This document shows, piece by piece, positions 18,297 to 28,101 of a DNA stretch of 64,000 nt (the stretch's first letter is position 1; each line of letters opens with the position of its first letter). Source of the stretch: an uncultured Alphaproteobacteria bacterium (GTDB lineage: Bacteria; Pseudomonadota; Alphaproteobacteria; Rhodobacterales; Rhodobacteraceae). The notes beneath the pieces were generated by a model. That model searched no databases, was not told the origin of the DNA, and worked only from the letters and a program-made list of their open reading frames with translations. The DNA lies in assembly GCA_902556405.1 (NCBI GenBank), contig CACDWF010000008.1, positions 34,446 to 98,445 on the forward strand. The letters run 5' to 3'. The translations under genes and the position numbers were made by a program.

Positions 18297-19514
18297 TCAG
18301 AAAAACGCTTGAATACCTGTTTGAGCTCTACCCAAAATAAGTGCATGTATATCGTGTGTACCCTCGTAAGTGTTAACCGTCTCTAAATTTTGGGCGTGAC
18401 GCATTACACCGTACTCAGAGGATATACCGTTCCCTCCATGCATATCTCTTGCTTGACGAGCGATGTCCAGTGCTTTACCACAATTGTTTCTTTTCATCAG
18501 GCTTATTGCTTCTGGTGCACCGCGATCCTCATCTATCATTCTACCTAGCCTGAGCGCTCCTTGTAGACCTAACGTAATCTCGGTTTGCATATCAGCCAAT
18601 TTTTTCTGAAATAATTGAGTCCCGGCCAAGGGCTTATTAAATTGCTTTCTCGACAGACCGTAATCTCTAGCTGCATGCCAGCAAAATTCAGCAGCGCCCA
18701 TCGCTCCCCAGGCTATGCCATATCTCGCCATGTTTAAACAACTGAAGGGTCCTTTCAAACCTTCAACATCCTCTAAAATATTTTCTTCAGGAACAAAGAC
18801 ATTATTAAAACTTATTTCACCAGTAACAGAAGCACGTAAACTCAATTTTCCAGGTATTTTCTTCGTCTCTAGTCCATCGAAACTCCTTTCTAATATGAAG
18901 CCTTTAATTTTATTTTCATGAAATTCTGACTTTGCCCAAATAACGAAAACATCTGCTATAGGAGCATTCGAAATCCACATTTTTGAACCACTCAGCTCAA
19001 ATCCACCGGCTACTTTTTTTGCTTTTGTTGTCATAGAAGCTGGGTCAGAACCAGAGTTTGCTTCTGTGAGCCCAAAGCAGCCAACACTTTCACCAGATGC
19101 CAATTTTGGTAAGTATTTTTCTTTTTGTGATAGGGATCCAAATTTAGATATTGGATACATTACAAGTGATGATTGAACTGACATCATAGACCTGTAGCCT
19201 GAGTCCACTTTCTCTATTTCTCTTGTTATTAACCCATATGAAACGTAATTAGCTCCTAACCCCCCAAATTCCTCCGGTATTGTACTCCCTAGCAATCCGG
19301 TTTCGCCCATGAGTTTGAAAATGCCCTCGTCTATAATTTCTTCGTTGTAAGCCTTTTCGACTCGCACGCTCAGCTCCTTATAAGCAAAAGAAGCAGCTGT
19401 TTCGCTAATCATTCTTTCCTCTTCTGAAAGTTGATCCGTTATCAGAAATGGGTCGGCCCAGTTAAAAAAAGCGTCCCTGACTTTTTTTTCTTTTACTTCG
19501 ATAGTGTCTTTCAT
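18297..19514 (-). CDS. gcdH: Glutaryl-CoA dehydrogenase (acyl-CoA dehydrogenase family)
   Basis: FAD enzyme that oxidises and decarboxylates glutaryl-CoA to crotonyl-CoA in lysine and odd-chain dicarboxylate breakdown. The 405-residue protein shows [45 protein letters not shown], the arginine-bearing [16 protein letters not shown] and the catalytic Glu in [18 protein letters not shown], which match glutaryl-CoA dehydrogenases closely. Start ATG 19514 has AAGGGA 6 nt upstream. It is monocistronic, convergent with the exporter and divergent from the aminotransferase. It could take the glutaryl-CoA expected from the PimF/PimC/PimD-like genes at 57-62 kb. Confidence 0.9.
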   Translation of the reverse strand: MKDTIEVKEKKVRDAFFNWADPFLITDQLSEEERMISETAASFAYKELSVRVEKAYNEEIIDEGIFKLMGETGLLGSTIPEEFGGLGANYVSYGLITREIEKVDSGYRSMMSVQSSLVMYPISKFGSLSQKEKYLPKLASGESVGCFGLTEANSGSDPASMTTKAKKVAGGFELSGSKMWISNAPIADVFVIWAKSEFHENKIKGFILERSFDGLETKKIPGKLSLRASVTGEISFNNVFVPEENILEDVEGLKGPFSCLNMARYGIAWGAMGAAEFCWHAARDYGLSRKQFNKPLAGTQLFQKKLADMQTEITLGLQGALRLGRMIDEDRGAPEAISLMKRNNCGKALDIARQARDMHGGNGISSEYGVMRHAQNLETVNTYEGTHDIHALILGRAQTGIQAFF

Positions 19515-19526
19515 AGAGATTCCCTT

Positions 19527-19555
19527 TTGACTTTTAAGGATTTTGATACTTTAAT
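19527..19555 (+). promoter_or_regulatory. Candidate sigma-70 promoter for the aminotransferase
   Basis: In the 130-bp divergent gap I see TTGACT (19527-19532), a 17-bp spacer and TTTAAT (19550-19555), five of six consensus bases in each box. A start site near 19562 would leave an untranslated leader of about 80 nt before ATG 19645. The -35 box lies 12 bp upstream of the gcdH start codon, so it could interfere with that gene. AT-rich background makes chance matches common. Confidence 0.4.
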
Positions 19556-19644
19556 TATAGTATTGTGTTTGAAAAAATACAGTGTTTTGGGGGAAGTTTT
19601 TTCATTGCCACCATTTTTAACGTCAAAAAATAGGATTTAGACAG

Positions 19645-20964
19645 ATGGCCAATAATATTATTAAGAATTCATTAGAAAATCATTGGATGCCGTTTACCGA
19701 TAACAGAGGCTTTAAGATAGACCCAAGGCTTATAACAGAAGCCTCAGGTGTATATATGACTAGCCATAAGAATACAAAAATCATTGATGGGTCTTCTGGC
19801 TTATTTTGTTCTCCTGCTGGACACTGTCATCCAAAAATTATTGAAGCAGTTCACAATCAGCTGAAGAAGAACACCTACACATCTCCTTTTGGCATGGGCC
19901 ATCCAGCCAGTTTCGAATTAGCAGATAAAGTCTCGGAACTTACTCCAGAAGAAATGAACCATGTATTTTTTGTAAATTCAGGTTCCGAAGCTATAGATAC
20001 AGCTCTAAAAATAATAATGTCCTATAATTCTGCTACCGGTCAAAATAGGCATCGTTTTGTAAGTAGAGAAAGAGCTTATCATGGGGTCAATATTGGCGGA
20101 GTATCTTTATCTGGAATGGTTAATAATCGAAGAACCTTTCCCGTAGTTATGCCGAACGTTGTGTTAATGCGACATACATGGACCGGAGAAGAGCTTAAAG
20201 TTAAAGGGCAACCTAAAAATGGTGTTGAACTAGCTAATGACCTAGAAAGGTTTGCACAGGCTTACGGGGGCAATACCATCGCCGCTTGTTTTGTTGAGCC
20301 AGTTGCAGGGTCGACAGGAACTTTAGTACCTCCCGAAGGCTACCTTGAAAGACTAAGAGAAATATGTGACGAACATGGAATTTTACTTGTTTTTGACGAA
20401 GTAATAACTGGTTTTGGTCGGATGGGAACTCCTTTTGCTTCACAAAAATTTGATGTAACGCCAGATATTATGACAATGGCAAAAGCAATTACAAATGGTT
20501 CGATGCCAATGGGGGCAGTATGTGTCAAAGACCATATTTATGAAACTGTTACAGATAACTCTAACCCAGATACTATTGAATTTTTTCATGGATATACATA
20601 TTCAGGTCACCCAGGTTCATGTGCAGCCGGTTTGGCATCACTTGAAATATATGAGGAAGAAGATTTATTCAACAGAGCTAATGAAATGTCTGGTTATTTT
20701 CTTAATTCGCTTTTTTCACTATGCGATCATCCACTAGTAAAAGATGTGAGAGGAATTGGGATGATGGGCGGAGTAGAGCTTCATGCCGACAGGCACCCGG
20801 GAAAAAGAGGAACAAAATTCCAAAAAGAGTTATTCTGGGAGGGTCTACACGTCAAATTTACTGGCGACTCAGGAATTGTAGCTCCAATGTTCATTTCTGA
20901 GCATAAACATATTGATGAGATCATTGAAAAGTTTAGGAGTACCCTAAACAAACACGGGAATTAA
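19645..20964 (+). CDS. Omega-amino acid:pyruvate aminotransferase (class III, PLP)
   Basis: Class-III PLP transaminase of 439 residues, closest by eye to beta-alanine:pyruvate aminotransferases. Landmarks: NHWMPFTDNRGFK at the N-terminus, substrate Trp and GLFCSPAGHCHP, FVNSGSEAIDTALK, FDEVITGFGRMG with the PLP-binding Asp, and MTMAKAITNGSMPMGAV with the Schiff-base Lys (about residue 280). TYSGHPGSCAAGLA closes the active site. These enzymes move amino groups from beta-alanine, taurine-like or polyamine-derived amines to pyruvate. The gene leads a plus-strand run with selO 15 nt downstream. Exact substrate is not decidable from the sequence. Confidence 0.9.
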   Translation: MANNIIKNSLENHWMPFTDNRGFKIDPRLITEASGVYMTSHKNTKIIDGSSGLFCSPAGHCHPKIIEAVHNQLKKNTYTSPFGMGHPASFELADKVSELTPEEMNHVFFVNSGSEAIDTALKIIMSYNSATGQNRHRFVSRERAYHGVNIGGVSLSGMVNNRRTFPVVMPNVVLMRHTWTGEELKVKGQPKNGVELANDLERFAQAYGGNTIAACFVEPVAGSTGTLVPPEGYLERLREICDEHGILLVFDEVITGFGRMGTPFASQKFDVTPDIMTMAKAITNGSMPMGAVCVKDHIYETVTDNSNPDTIEFFHGYTYSGHPGSCAAGLASLEIYEEEDLFNRANEMSGYFLNSLFSLCDHPLVKDVRGIGMMGGVELHADRHPGKRGTKFQKELFWEGLHVKFTGDSGIVAPMFISEHKHIDEIIEKFRSTLNKHGN

Positions 20965-20979
20965 CCGAACAAAGATTTA

Positions 20980-22467
20980 ATGATGAATTCCATTAATTTG
21001 GAGAATACATACACATCTCTGCCTCCAGAGTTTTTCAGGTATACAGAGGCCGAGACTATGCCTGATGTCACTGTGATCACGATAAATGAACAATTAGCAG
21101 ACTTGCTCAACATCGATATTGGTTTTTTAAAAAGTCAATCTGGCCTTAAATTTCTAAGTGGAAAAAATTCCAAAACGCTTCCTAATTCTATTTCTCTAGC
21201 ATACGCAGGGCATCAATTCGGGCATTTGGTGCCACAATTAGGGGATGGCCGCGCAGTTCTACTGGGAGACAAAATATGTCAAGATGGTGTGAGGCGAGAC
21301 ATACAACTAAAAGGAAGTGGAAAAACATACTTCTCTCGAGGAGGAGATGGTAGAGCGGGAATAGGACCTGTAATTAGAGAGTACCTAATTTCAGAGAGCA
21401 TGCATCATTTGGGAGTTCCTACCACTAGGTCTTTAGCTGTATTATTAACCGGGGAAAAGGTTGTTAGAGCAGAGGTTTCTCCTGGAGCGATGCTTGCAAG
21501 GGTTGCAACAAGCCATGTTAGAGTTGGTACATTTGAGTTTTTTGCAATAAGAAATCAGAAGGACCATATAAGAAAGTTGGCCGATTTTATGATTGAAAGA
21601 AGCCATACAGACCTCTCTGACAAAAAGGAAAAATATGAATTATTTTTTGAGAGAATAGTTAAAGGTCAAGCTAGCTTAGTTGCTCAATGGAACTCAGTTG
21701 GTTTTATTCACGGCGTAATGAATACAGATAATACCTCCATATCTTGCGAGACAATCGATTATGGGCCATGTGCGTTTATGGATTCTTATGAAGCAAATAA
21801 AGTTTTTAGCTCAATAGACCAGTATGGAAGATACGCTTTCTCTAACCAATCACGCGTAGCTCCATGGAATCTAAGCAGGTTGGCAGAAACCATTTTATTT
21901 TTAATTTCAAAGAATACGTCCGACGCGATAAAAGTAGTTGAAAAAATTCTTTTTGATTTTGATAAAAATTTCAATGCTTCTCTAGATATTTTATCATCTC
22001 GCAAATTGGGGTTTAAAAATTACTCAAAAAAAACAAGCTCGCTTTATTCCGAATTACTCAATTTAATGGAGGTTGGCAAAGCAGATTTTACTAGGACTTT
22101 TAAGTCACTCAAAGAAACCCTAATTAAAGAAGACAACACTATCTTCTTAAACAATTTCAGAAATTTAGATGAGGAGAACCAGCACGCTATCAGTCAATGG
22201 TTAGGTGCCTGGAGAAAATTATTACAGGAAAATAGCGAGAGTAAAACCGAGGCAATTGAATTTCTAAGTTCAAGTAACCCTACGTTTATCATGAGAAACC
22301 ATCTTGTTGAGAACGCTATTCGGAAAGCTACAAAGGGTGATTTTTCTGATTTTGATATTCTACGTGATTTATTAACTATGCCTTTCGAAATTAAGGAAAA
22401 TCATGAAGAGTTCTATAAACCACCAACAGCTAGCCAAGTTGTACATCAAACTTTCTGTGGGACATGA
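20980..22467 (+). CDS. selO: SelO/YdiU-family protein adenylyltransferase
   Basis: Pseudokinase-fold enzyme that transfers AMP to protein hydroxyls (established for SelO/YdiU). The 495-residue protein shows LAYAGHQFGHLVPQLGDGRA, IQLKGSGKTYFSRGGDGRAG, GPVIREYLISESMHHLGVPTTR and FIHGVMNTDNTSI...DYGPCAFMD, the flipped-ATP and metal-binding residues. It ends TFCGT: bacterial members keep Cys where many eukaryotic ones have selenocysteine, and that Cys is at position 493. The pair of ATGs at 20980/20983 are both possible starts. It overlaps the following cytochrome gene by 4 nt, which suggests a redox connection, though that is inference. Confidence 0.92.
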   Translation: MMNSINLENTYTSLPPEFFRYTEAETMPDVTVITINEQLADLLNIDIGFLKSQSGLKFLSGKNSKTLPNSISLAYAGHQFGHLVPQLGDGRAVLLGDKICQDGVRRDIQLKGSGKTYFSRGGDGRAGIGPVIREYLISESMHHLGVPTTRSLAVLLTGEKVVRAEVSPGAMLARVATSHVRVGTFEFFAIRNQKDHIRKLADFMIERSHTDLSDKKEKYELFFERIVKGQASLVAQWNSVGFIHGVMNTDNTSISCETIDYGPCAFMDSYEANKVFSSIDQYGRYAFSNQSRVAPWNLSRLAETILFLISKNTSDAIKVVEKILFDFDKNFNASLDILSSRKLGFKNYSKKTSSLYSELLNLMEVGKADFTRTFKSLKETLIKEDNTIFLNNFRNLDEENQHAISQWLGAWRKLLQENSESKTEAIEFLSSSNPTFIMRNHLVENAIRKATKGDFSDFDILRDLLTMPFEIKENHEEFYKPPTASQVVHQTFCGT

Positions 22468-22982
22468 TGTTTGCAAGTAAAAGTGTAATTGTTCCAACCC
22501 ATTACAATAAATTTCACATCCTTATACATTGGATAATCGTCTTTTTCATACTGTTACAAATGATCACTGGTGATAAAATTGCCTTAGAATTTTTAGCGCT
22601 TCGTAATGAGACCATCACCAACAATGGAAATACAAGCAATAGTCAATTTCATATTTTAGGAGGCGTATTTATATTTTTACTTATGGCTATTAGAATTTTT
22701 CTAAGAATAAAATTTGGAGTCCCTATTCCCACAAAAAAAACAAATGCTCTATTGAAATTTTTATCAACTTTTGTGCATTTGGGGATTTACTTCATTCTTT
22801 TTGCTATTCCTATTACCGGTCTATTAGCCTTTTCAACTGTCAATATCGATCTGGGTATAGCTCACAAAATTCTAGTTAATATATTATACCTTTTTATAAT
22901 AACCCATCTCATTGGCGTTGCTTTTCATCAAATTTTTCTTGGGGATAATATTATGCAAAGGATAACCAGCTGGAAATCATAG
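22464..22982 (+). CDS. Cytochrome b561-like membrane protein
   Basis: Small di-haem type membrane cytochrome of 172 residues with four hydrophobic helices. Candidate haem ligands are His in HYNKFHILIHWIIVFF (helix 1), HILGGVFIF (helix 2), STFVHLGIYF (helix 3) and AHKILV/IITHLIG (helix 4), the spacing of the prokaryotic b561/Ni-Fe-hydrogenase-b family. The first helix is followed by a periplasmic Asn/Thr-rich loop. It overlaps selO by 4 nt and is convergent with cobT, with one base between the stop codons. A quinone-linked electron transfer role is likely; partner is unknown. Confidence 0.8.
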   Translation: MMFASKSVIVPTHYNKFHILIHWIIVFFILLQMITGDKIALEFLALRNETITNNGNTSNSQFHILGGVFIFLLMAIRIFLRIKFGVPIPTKKTNALLKFLSTFVHLGIYFILFAIPITGLLAFSTVNIDLGIAHKILVNILYLFIITHLIGVAFHQIFLGDNIMQRITSWKS

Positions 22983-22983
22983 C

Positions 22984-24009
22984 TTATTGTTTTCCAGAAA
23001 TTCCTGCTTCTTCAAACGTGGCCATTTCTACATGACACTTGAAAGCCGCTTTGACTATGGAAGTAGCTAAGGCAGCACCGGACCCTTCCCCTAAGGCCAT
23101 ATCTAGACGCAAAATAGGCTTTTTGTTTAACATCTTTAGTAGCAACTGATGCCCTGGTTCCTTTGAGCAGTGCCCAAATAAACAATGATCAAGGATATCC
23201 TTCCTTTCGAAGAAAATGGGTAATACTGCTGCAGTACAAATAAAACCATCTAAAATTACTGGCACCGAATAATGCTTCGCAGCTACTACAGCTCCACAAA
23301 TCGCTGCTTGTTCTCTACCGCCTAGGGATACTCCTGCATCGAGAGGTCTTACAATACCAGGCCGATTTGTCTTTACTGCTCTTTCAATTATTTTGCCCTT
23401 ATGTATCACCTGATTTTGGTTAGAGCCAGTTCCTGGTCCTACCCATGAACTTATATCGTTATTAAAAAAATAATAACATAATGCTGATGCAATTGTTGTA
23501 TTACCAATTCCCATTTCTCCCAATGTAATTAAATCCATATTCTCTGAAACTGCACGCAACCCTATGTTAAAGGACTTAATAAACTCCGTTTCATCCATGG
23601 CACGTCCAATGGATATATCAGCCGTTGGTTTTTCTAGATCGATCGGGATAACCTCTAGATTGATTTCATTTGACTCACATATCTTATTTATTGCTGCTTT
23701 TCCCAATTTAAACGTCTCTACCATCTGAAAAGTAACTTCTTGGGGAAATGGGTTTATTGATTGTCTACACACACCATGATTACCTGCAAATACAACAGTG
23801 GATATTTTCTCCATGTCTTTCATAGTCTTTTTGCCCCAAGATGACAAAAAAACTGCTATGTCTTCAAGCTGACCTAGGGAATTTGCTGGTTTCAACAAAT
23901 TCTTTTGTCTTTCAACAGCTTTTTCTTTGAATTCTTTGGACCATGTTGGTGCACTATCCACTAAATTAAAAATATCATCTATAGTGTGGACTAATTCTAA
24001 TTTTTTCAT
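22984..24009 (-). CDS. cobT: Nicotinate-nucleotide-dimethylbenzimidazole phosphoribosyltransferase
   Basis: Activates the lower ligand of cobalamin by making alpha-ribazole phosphate from nicotinate mononucleotide and dimethylbenzimidazole. The 341-residue protein shows the family's VFAGNHGVCRQSINPFPQEVT, MGIGNTTIASALCYY, DAGVSLGGREQAAICGAV and a C-terminal GSGAALA...TFEEAGISGK with the catalytic Glu. Length is normal. It is transcribed away from cobD, with a 78-bp divergent gap and no riboswitch in that gap. The name follows the Salmonella scheme; it is cobU in Pseudomonas denitrificans. Confidence 0.95.
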   Translation of the reverse strand: MKKLELVHTIDDIFNLVDSAPTWSKEFKEKAVERQKNLLKPANSLGQLEDIAVFLSSWGKKTMKDMEKISTVVFAGNHGVCRQSINPFPQEVTFQMVETFKLGKAAINKICESNEINLEVIPIDLEKPTADISIGRAMDETEFIKSFNIGLRAVSENMDLITLGEMGIGNTTIASALCYYFFNNDISSWVGPGTGSNQNQVIHKGKIIERAVKTNRPGIVRPLDAGVSLGGREQAAICGAVVAAKHYSVPVILDGFICTAAVLPIFFERKDILDHCLFGHCSKEPGHQLLLKMLNKKPILRLDMALGEGSGAALATSIVKAAFKCHVEMATFEEAGISGKQ

Positions 24010-24087
24010 AAAAACTCAATATGGATATGTTAAAACGACTGTAGTTTGGATATAAAAATTTAAAGGCAAAGACAACTGATTATTACC

Positions 24088-25059
24088 ATGTACTCTGAAA
24101 TTTATTTTATGGTCCCCTTAATACTCTTAATTGCCCTAACCCTTGATATTGTAATAGGGTGGCCAGAAAAAGTTTACGAGAATATTGGGCACCCGGTTAC
24201 TTGGATTGGCAAAGTAATATCGTATTTTGAACACTTACTAAATAAGAGAGAATACTCGAGAAAATCACTTAAACTCCTTGGGACTTTAACTTTTTTTCTA
24301 ACCGTGTTCCCAATAACAGCGATAGCTTTTTTGATAGAGCACTTACTTCTAAATTTTAATTATGGTTTTGTTATCCAAGCATTATTAATTTGGCCATTTT
24401 TAGCAACTAAATCTCTCTACACACATGTTAAAGATGTCGCTGATGCGCTTGACAAAAAAGACTTAATTGCTTCAAGGGCAGCGCTCTCAAAGATAGTCGG
24501 TAGAGACTTAACAAATTCCGATGAGCATACTATATGTGGTGGCGCCATCGAAAGCTTATCTGAGAATACGTCTGATGGAGTAATCGCTCCTTTATTTTGG
24601 GCATTTCTTCTTGGACTTCCTGGAATAGTTTTTTACAAAGCGATAAATACGTTGGACAGTATGGTAGGGTATAAGAACGATAAGTTCTTAAACTTTGGCT
24701 GGTTTAGCGCTATCGCGGATGACTTTGTAAATTGGGTGCCAGCGAGATTGTCTTCTATTCTTTTTTGTGTTCTTACTCTTAAACCAATTAATACATTTTT
24801 ATTTTCTTTAAAGAATGCAAAAGCAAGCACTTCTCCAAATGCTGGATGGCCACAAGCAACGTTCGCGTACATTCTTGGGATATCTCTTCTTGGGCCTAAG
24901 CGATCGAAAGGCATACTTATCGATCAGCCTACTATCAACGTTGAGCACCCTTTACCTAACAAAGAAACCCTCTCAACAGCTCTTAAATATTATATTTATA
25001 TTATTATTGAAATATACGTAATACTTTTTGCTCTCAATTTTTGGTTCATGAATGCGTAA
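24088..25059 (+). CDS. cobD: Adenosylcobinamide-phosphate synthase (CbiB type)
   Basis: Membrane enzyme attaching aminopropanol phosphate to adenosylcobyric acid. The 323-residue protein has CbiB features: LDIVIGWPEKVYENIGHPVTWIG at the N-terminus, KIVGRDLTNSDEHTICGGAIES, ENTSDGVIAPLFWAFLLG and NTLDSMVGYKNDK, with about five hydrophobic segments. It overlaps cobC by 8 nt, so the enzyme making the aminopropanol phosphate and the enzyme using it are co-translated. cobT lies divergently upstream. The window has no cobalamin synthase (CobS/CobV) gene to complete the loop. Confidence 0.94.
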   Translation: MYSEIYFMVPLILLIALTLDIVIGWPEKVYENIGHPVTWIGKVISYFEHLLNKREYSRKSLKLLGTLTFFLTVFPITAIAFLIEHLLLNFNYGFVIQALLIWPFLATKSLYTHVKDVADALDKKDLIASRAALSKIVGRDLTNSDEHTICGGAIESLSENTSDGVIAPLFWAFLLGLPGIVFYKAINTLDSMVGYKNDKFLNFGWFSAIADDFVNWVPARLSSILFCVLTLKPINTFLFSLKNAKASTSPNAGWPQATFAYILGISLLGPKRSKGILIDQPTINVEHPLPNKETLSTALKYYIYIIIEIYVILFALNFWFMNA

Positions 25060-26032
25060 TAAGGATCTAAATATACAACACGGAGGTGATATTGACCTGG
25101 CTATGAAAAAGTATGGAGGGCAGAGAGCAGATTGGATAGACCTCTCTACTGGTATAAATAGAACTTCCTATCCATGGCAGGAAAACGTAAAGGTCGAATT
25201 AAGAGACTTACCAAGTAATAAACTTTTGATGGGTTTAGAGAAAGCTGCATCGAGAGCATATAAGGTTGCAGAAGGCAAAGATACCGCAGCTGTTCAGGGG
25301 GCTCAACAAATTATTAGCCTCTTACCTATATGCTTAAAAAATTATAATTCAGTAGCTATACTTGGGCCAACATATAATGAGTATGAAAAAGCTTTCAAAA
25401 GTTCGGGAATTAAAGCCGAGACAGTGGCTGAGGTTTCAAAACTATCTTCTAGTGATATTGCTATTGTAGTTAATCCTAATAATCCTACAGGTAAAGTGGT
25501 TGCCGAAGAGATACTTGACGATTTGTCAAAAAAAGTAAGAATTTTGATCATTGACGAAAGCTTTAAAATGTTCTCTTCTAGAAGAATTCAAAAGTTCGAT
25601 AATGTAATACAAATTAACTCACTGGGAAAATTCTTCGGCTTAGCAGGGGTAAGACTTGGATTTGTATCAGGCCCCTCTGATTTTATTAAATCAGTAAGAG
25701 GAATGCTAGGCCCTTGGCCGGTTTCTAGCATAGCGGCTGAAATCGGCAAAATTGCTCTCAATGACAAAACTTGGATATCTCAAATGGAAAAGATATTGCT
25801 TGAAGGGAGTAATGTTTTGCACAGAGCTTGTAAAACAAAAAATTGGAAATTAATTGGAAAAACTAATTTATTTCATACGTACGCCACTTCTAGTAGTCTT
25901 GAAGCTGAAAAGCAATTTGCAGCTCATTATATATGGATTAGAACTTTTGATTATTCTGAAACCTGGATAAGACTGGGTGTTCCAACTTCAAAGTATGAAT
26001 GGACAAGAGTTAGACGTGCGCTCGATCAATAA
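25052..26032 (+). CDS. cobC: L-threonine-O-3-phosphate decarboxylase (CobC type)
   Basis: Class I/II PLP enzyme that makes (R)-1-amino-2-propanol phosphate for the nucleotide loop. The 326-residue protein opens with HGGDIDLAMKKYG...WIDLSTGINR, shows NPNNPTGKVV, the Asp in LIIDESF and the PLP lysine in NSLGKFFGLAGVRLGF, and ends with IRLGVPTSKYEW. This matches CobC of the aerobic pathway, equivalent to Salmonella CobD. Its stop is followed immediately by the stop codon of cobQ on the other strand, with no intergenic base. Confidence 0.92.
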   Translation: MRNKDLNIQHGGDIDLAMKKYGGQRADWIDLSTGINRTSYPWQENVKVELRDLPSNKLLMGLEKAASRAYKVAEGKDTAAVQGAQQIISLLPICLKNYNSVAILGPTYNEYEKAFKSSGIKAETVAEVSKLSSSDIAIVVNPNNPTGKVVAEEILDDLSKKVRILIIDESFKMFSSRRIQKFDNVIQINSLGKFFGLAGVRLGFVSGPSDFIKSVRGMLGPWPVSSIAAEIGKIALNDKTWISQMEKILLEGSNVLHRACKTKNWKLIGKTNLFHTYATSSSLEAEKQFAAHYIWIRTFDYSETWIRLGVPTSKYEWTRVRRALDQ

Positions 26033-27493
26033 TTAGACATGTCTGGCGACAGATAATATTGAATCAACATCAAGATTATCCTCTATTACCTTTACAAATT
26101 CCTCTAAAATAAAATCAATAGTGTCATGGAAAGAGACGTCTTCTTTTTTCTCTACTAAACTTAATTTAGCTACCAATTTATTTCTAAATTCGTCAGAAAA
26201 AAATAAGCCATGAAGATAGGTACCCATAACTAGCCCATTGCACGATATCGCACCATCTTTTTTGTTGCTTAAGATGGCGAAGGGATTATTACAATCACTT
26301 CCGGAAGTAATACCCAAATGTATTTCATAACCAGAAATTTTTTTCCCATTTATAGTGCTGATAAATTCTTTTTTTCCAAGATTCTTTTCTTTCCCCATTT
26401 TTGTTTTAACGTTTAAGAGGCCAAGGCCTTTTACTTTCGATGGTGTACCGTCGTATCCTTGATCATCTATAATTTCGTCACCTAAAATTTGGTAACCCCC
26501 ACAAATTCCCAATATAAAACCTCCTCTTCTGTAATGTGCCTTAATATCGATATCCCAGCCTTGGTATTTAAGAAATTTTAGGTCTGCTATTGTTGACTTT
26601 GTTCCTGGTATTATAATCAAGTTCGTATCTACTGGTATAGGATTGCCAGGTTCGACAAATTGTAATTTTAATCGATTATCGATTTTGAGAGGATCAAAAT
26701 CATCAAAGTTTGCAATACGAGATAGCTTTAAGACCGAAATTACACACTTACCGGTGCCGAAACTATTCTTGAGATCTTGACTATCCTCTGCTGGAAATAA
26801 TTTTGCTTTGTCAAAGAAGGGCATAACCCCAAAACTCCTCCAATCTGTTTTCTTTTCAATGAAGGCAACCCCATCATCAAACAAACTTTTGTCTCCACGA
26901 AACTTATTTATAATGAACCCTTCAATTAAGTTTATGTCGTTTTGGTCAAGGACTTCTTTTGTACCTACAAGCTGAGCAATTACCCCACCTCTTTCAATAT
27001 CTGCTGCTACTATTACTGGGACATTCAAAACTGAAGCAAATCCCATATTTGCGATATCAGCCTTTCTGAGATTAACTTCTGCTAAACTACCTGCGCCTTC
27101 CGCAATGACCAGATCATAGTCATTAATCAAATTCATAAAACTCTTTATCGCTATCCCTATAAATTTATCTTTATGAGAATAATACTCTCGTGCTTTTAGT
27201 GATTTATATTTTTTCCCATTCAAAATAACTTGAGAACCGATCATGCTTTCTGGTTTTAATAGAACTGGATTCATGTCGGAATGAAAATCAATACCCGCTG
27301 CATAAGCTTGGAATGATTGTGCTCTGCCAGCTTCTCCCCCGTCGACCGTTATAGCGGCATTGTTTGACATATTTTGAGGTTTAAATGGAGCAACACGCAG
27401 GCCTCGTTTCTTAGCCGCTCTGATCAGCCCGGCAACTAAAAGTGATTTACCAACATTGGAACCACACCCCTGAATCATCAGCGCTTTTCCCAT
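26033..27493 (-). CDS. cobQ: Adenosylcobyric acid synthase (cobyrinate amidotransferase)
   Basis: Glutamine-dependent amidase that adds four amide groups to adenosylcobyrinic acid a,c-diamide. The 486-residue protein has the ATP-binding CGSNVGKSLLVAGLIRAA, the FKPQNMSNNAAIT loop, DLVIAEGAGSLAEVNLR, and the C-terminal glutaminase with the nucleophile in ILGICGGYQILG and His in GTYLHGLF. Length is standard. It follows cobO by 2 nt on the minus strand, so adenosylation and the next amidations are co-expressed. It converges on cobC with adjoining stops. Confidence 0.95.
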   Translation of the reverse strand: MGKALMIQGCGSNVGKSLLVAGLIRAAKKRGLRVAPFKPQNMSNNAAITVDGGEAGRAQSFQAYAAGIDFHSDMNPVLLKPESMIGSQVILNGKKYKSLKAREYYSHKDKFIGIAIKSFMNLINDYDLVIAEGAGSLAEVNLRKADIANMGFASVLNVPVIVAADIERGGVIAQLVGTKEVLDQNDINLIEGFIINKFRGDKSLFDDGVAFIEKKTDWRSFGVMPFFDKAKLFPAEDSQDLKNSFGTGKCVISVLKLSRIANFDDFDPLKIDNRLKLQFVEPGNPIPVDTNLIIIPGTKSTIADLKFLKYQGWDIDIKAHYRRGGFILGICGGYQILGDEIIDDQGYDGTPSKVKGLGLLNVKTKMGKEKNLGKKEFISTINGKKISGYEIHLGITSGSDCNNPFAILSNKKDGAISCNGLVMGTYLHGLFFSDEFRNKLVAKLSLVEKKEDVSFHDTIDFILEEFVKVIEDNLDVDSILSVARHV

Positions 27494-27495
27494 AG

Positions 27496-28101
27496 TTAAA
27501 ATTCTATACCTGCTTGGCTCATTACGCCATTTCGAAAGTGGTGCTTAACCAAGTTCATATCTGTCACCAGGTCTGCAATATTGATTAATTTCTCATTAGC
27601 ATTTCGTCCCGTGAGTATTACGTGAGCCATATCAGGTTTTTTTTCAAGTAAAAAAGTGACTACATCATCGATTTCGATGTAACCATACCTCAGCGCTATA
27701 TTGATTTCATCAAGCAGAATTATCTTTTTTTTCTTATCCAGAATAAGTTCCTTGGCTTTACCCCATGCCTTTTTTGCAGATGCAATATCTTTTTCTTTAT
27801 CTTGGGTATCCCAAGTAAATCCATCTCCAAGAGTATGGAATTCACAAAGTTCATGAAAGTACTTTTGGATCAGGTCACGCTCACCTGTTGCCATAGCGCC
27901 CTTAATAAACTGAACAACTGCACATGGCATACCATGTGCTATACCTCTAAAAACCATGCCAAAGGCGGCCGTACTCTTTCCCTTACCCGTTCCAGTATGA
28001 ACAATTATCAGGCCTTTTTTTACCGTTTTTTTTGCGAAAATTTTTTGTTTCGACGTCTTCAGCCTTTTCATTTTTTCACTATGTTTTTCGTTTTCAGACA
28101 T
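27496..28101 (-). CDS. cobO: Corrinoid ATP adenosyltransferase (CobO/BtuR type)
   Basis: Adds the 5'-deoxyadenosyl ligand to the reduced cobalt of corrinoids. The 201-residue protein carries the P-loop variant VHTGTGKGKSTAAFGM (about residues 35-50), then RGIAHGMPCAVVQFIKGA, ILLDEINIALRYGYI and HVILTGRNANEKLI, all CobO hallmarks. A basic N-terminal arm of about 30 residues precedes the P-loop. AGAGGA lies upstream of ATG 28101. It is divergent from the riboswitch operon and does not sit behind the riboswitch itself, so it may be controlled separately. Confidence 0.95.
   Translation of the reverse strand: MSENEKHSEKMKRLKTSKQKIFAKKTVKKGLIIVHTGTGKGKSTAAFGMVFRGIAHGMPCAVVQFIKGAMATGERDLIQKYFHELCEFHTLGDGFTWDTQDKEKDIASAKKAWGKAKELILDKKKKIILLDEINIALRYGYIEIDDVVTFLLEKKPDMAHVILTGRNANEKLINIADLVTDMNLVKHHFRNGVMSQAGIEF

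Noticed and set aside
22449..22467. Selenocysteine codon at the selO C-terminus
   Set aside because: The codon is TGT (Cys) in the final TFCGT and the reading frame ends with TGA as an ordinary stop; no SECIS-like hairpin was evident.
24010..24087. Second cobalamin riboswitch between cobT and cobD
   Set aside because: The gap is only 78 bp and contains no B12 box on either strand.
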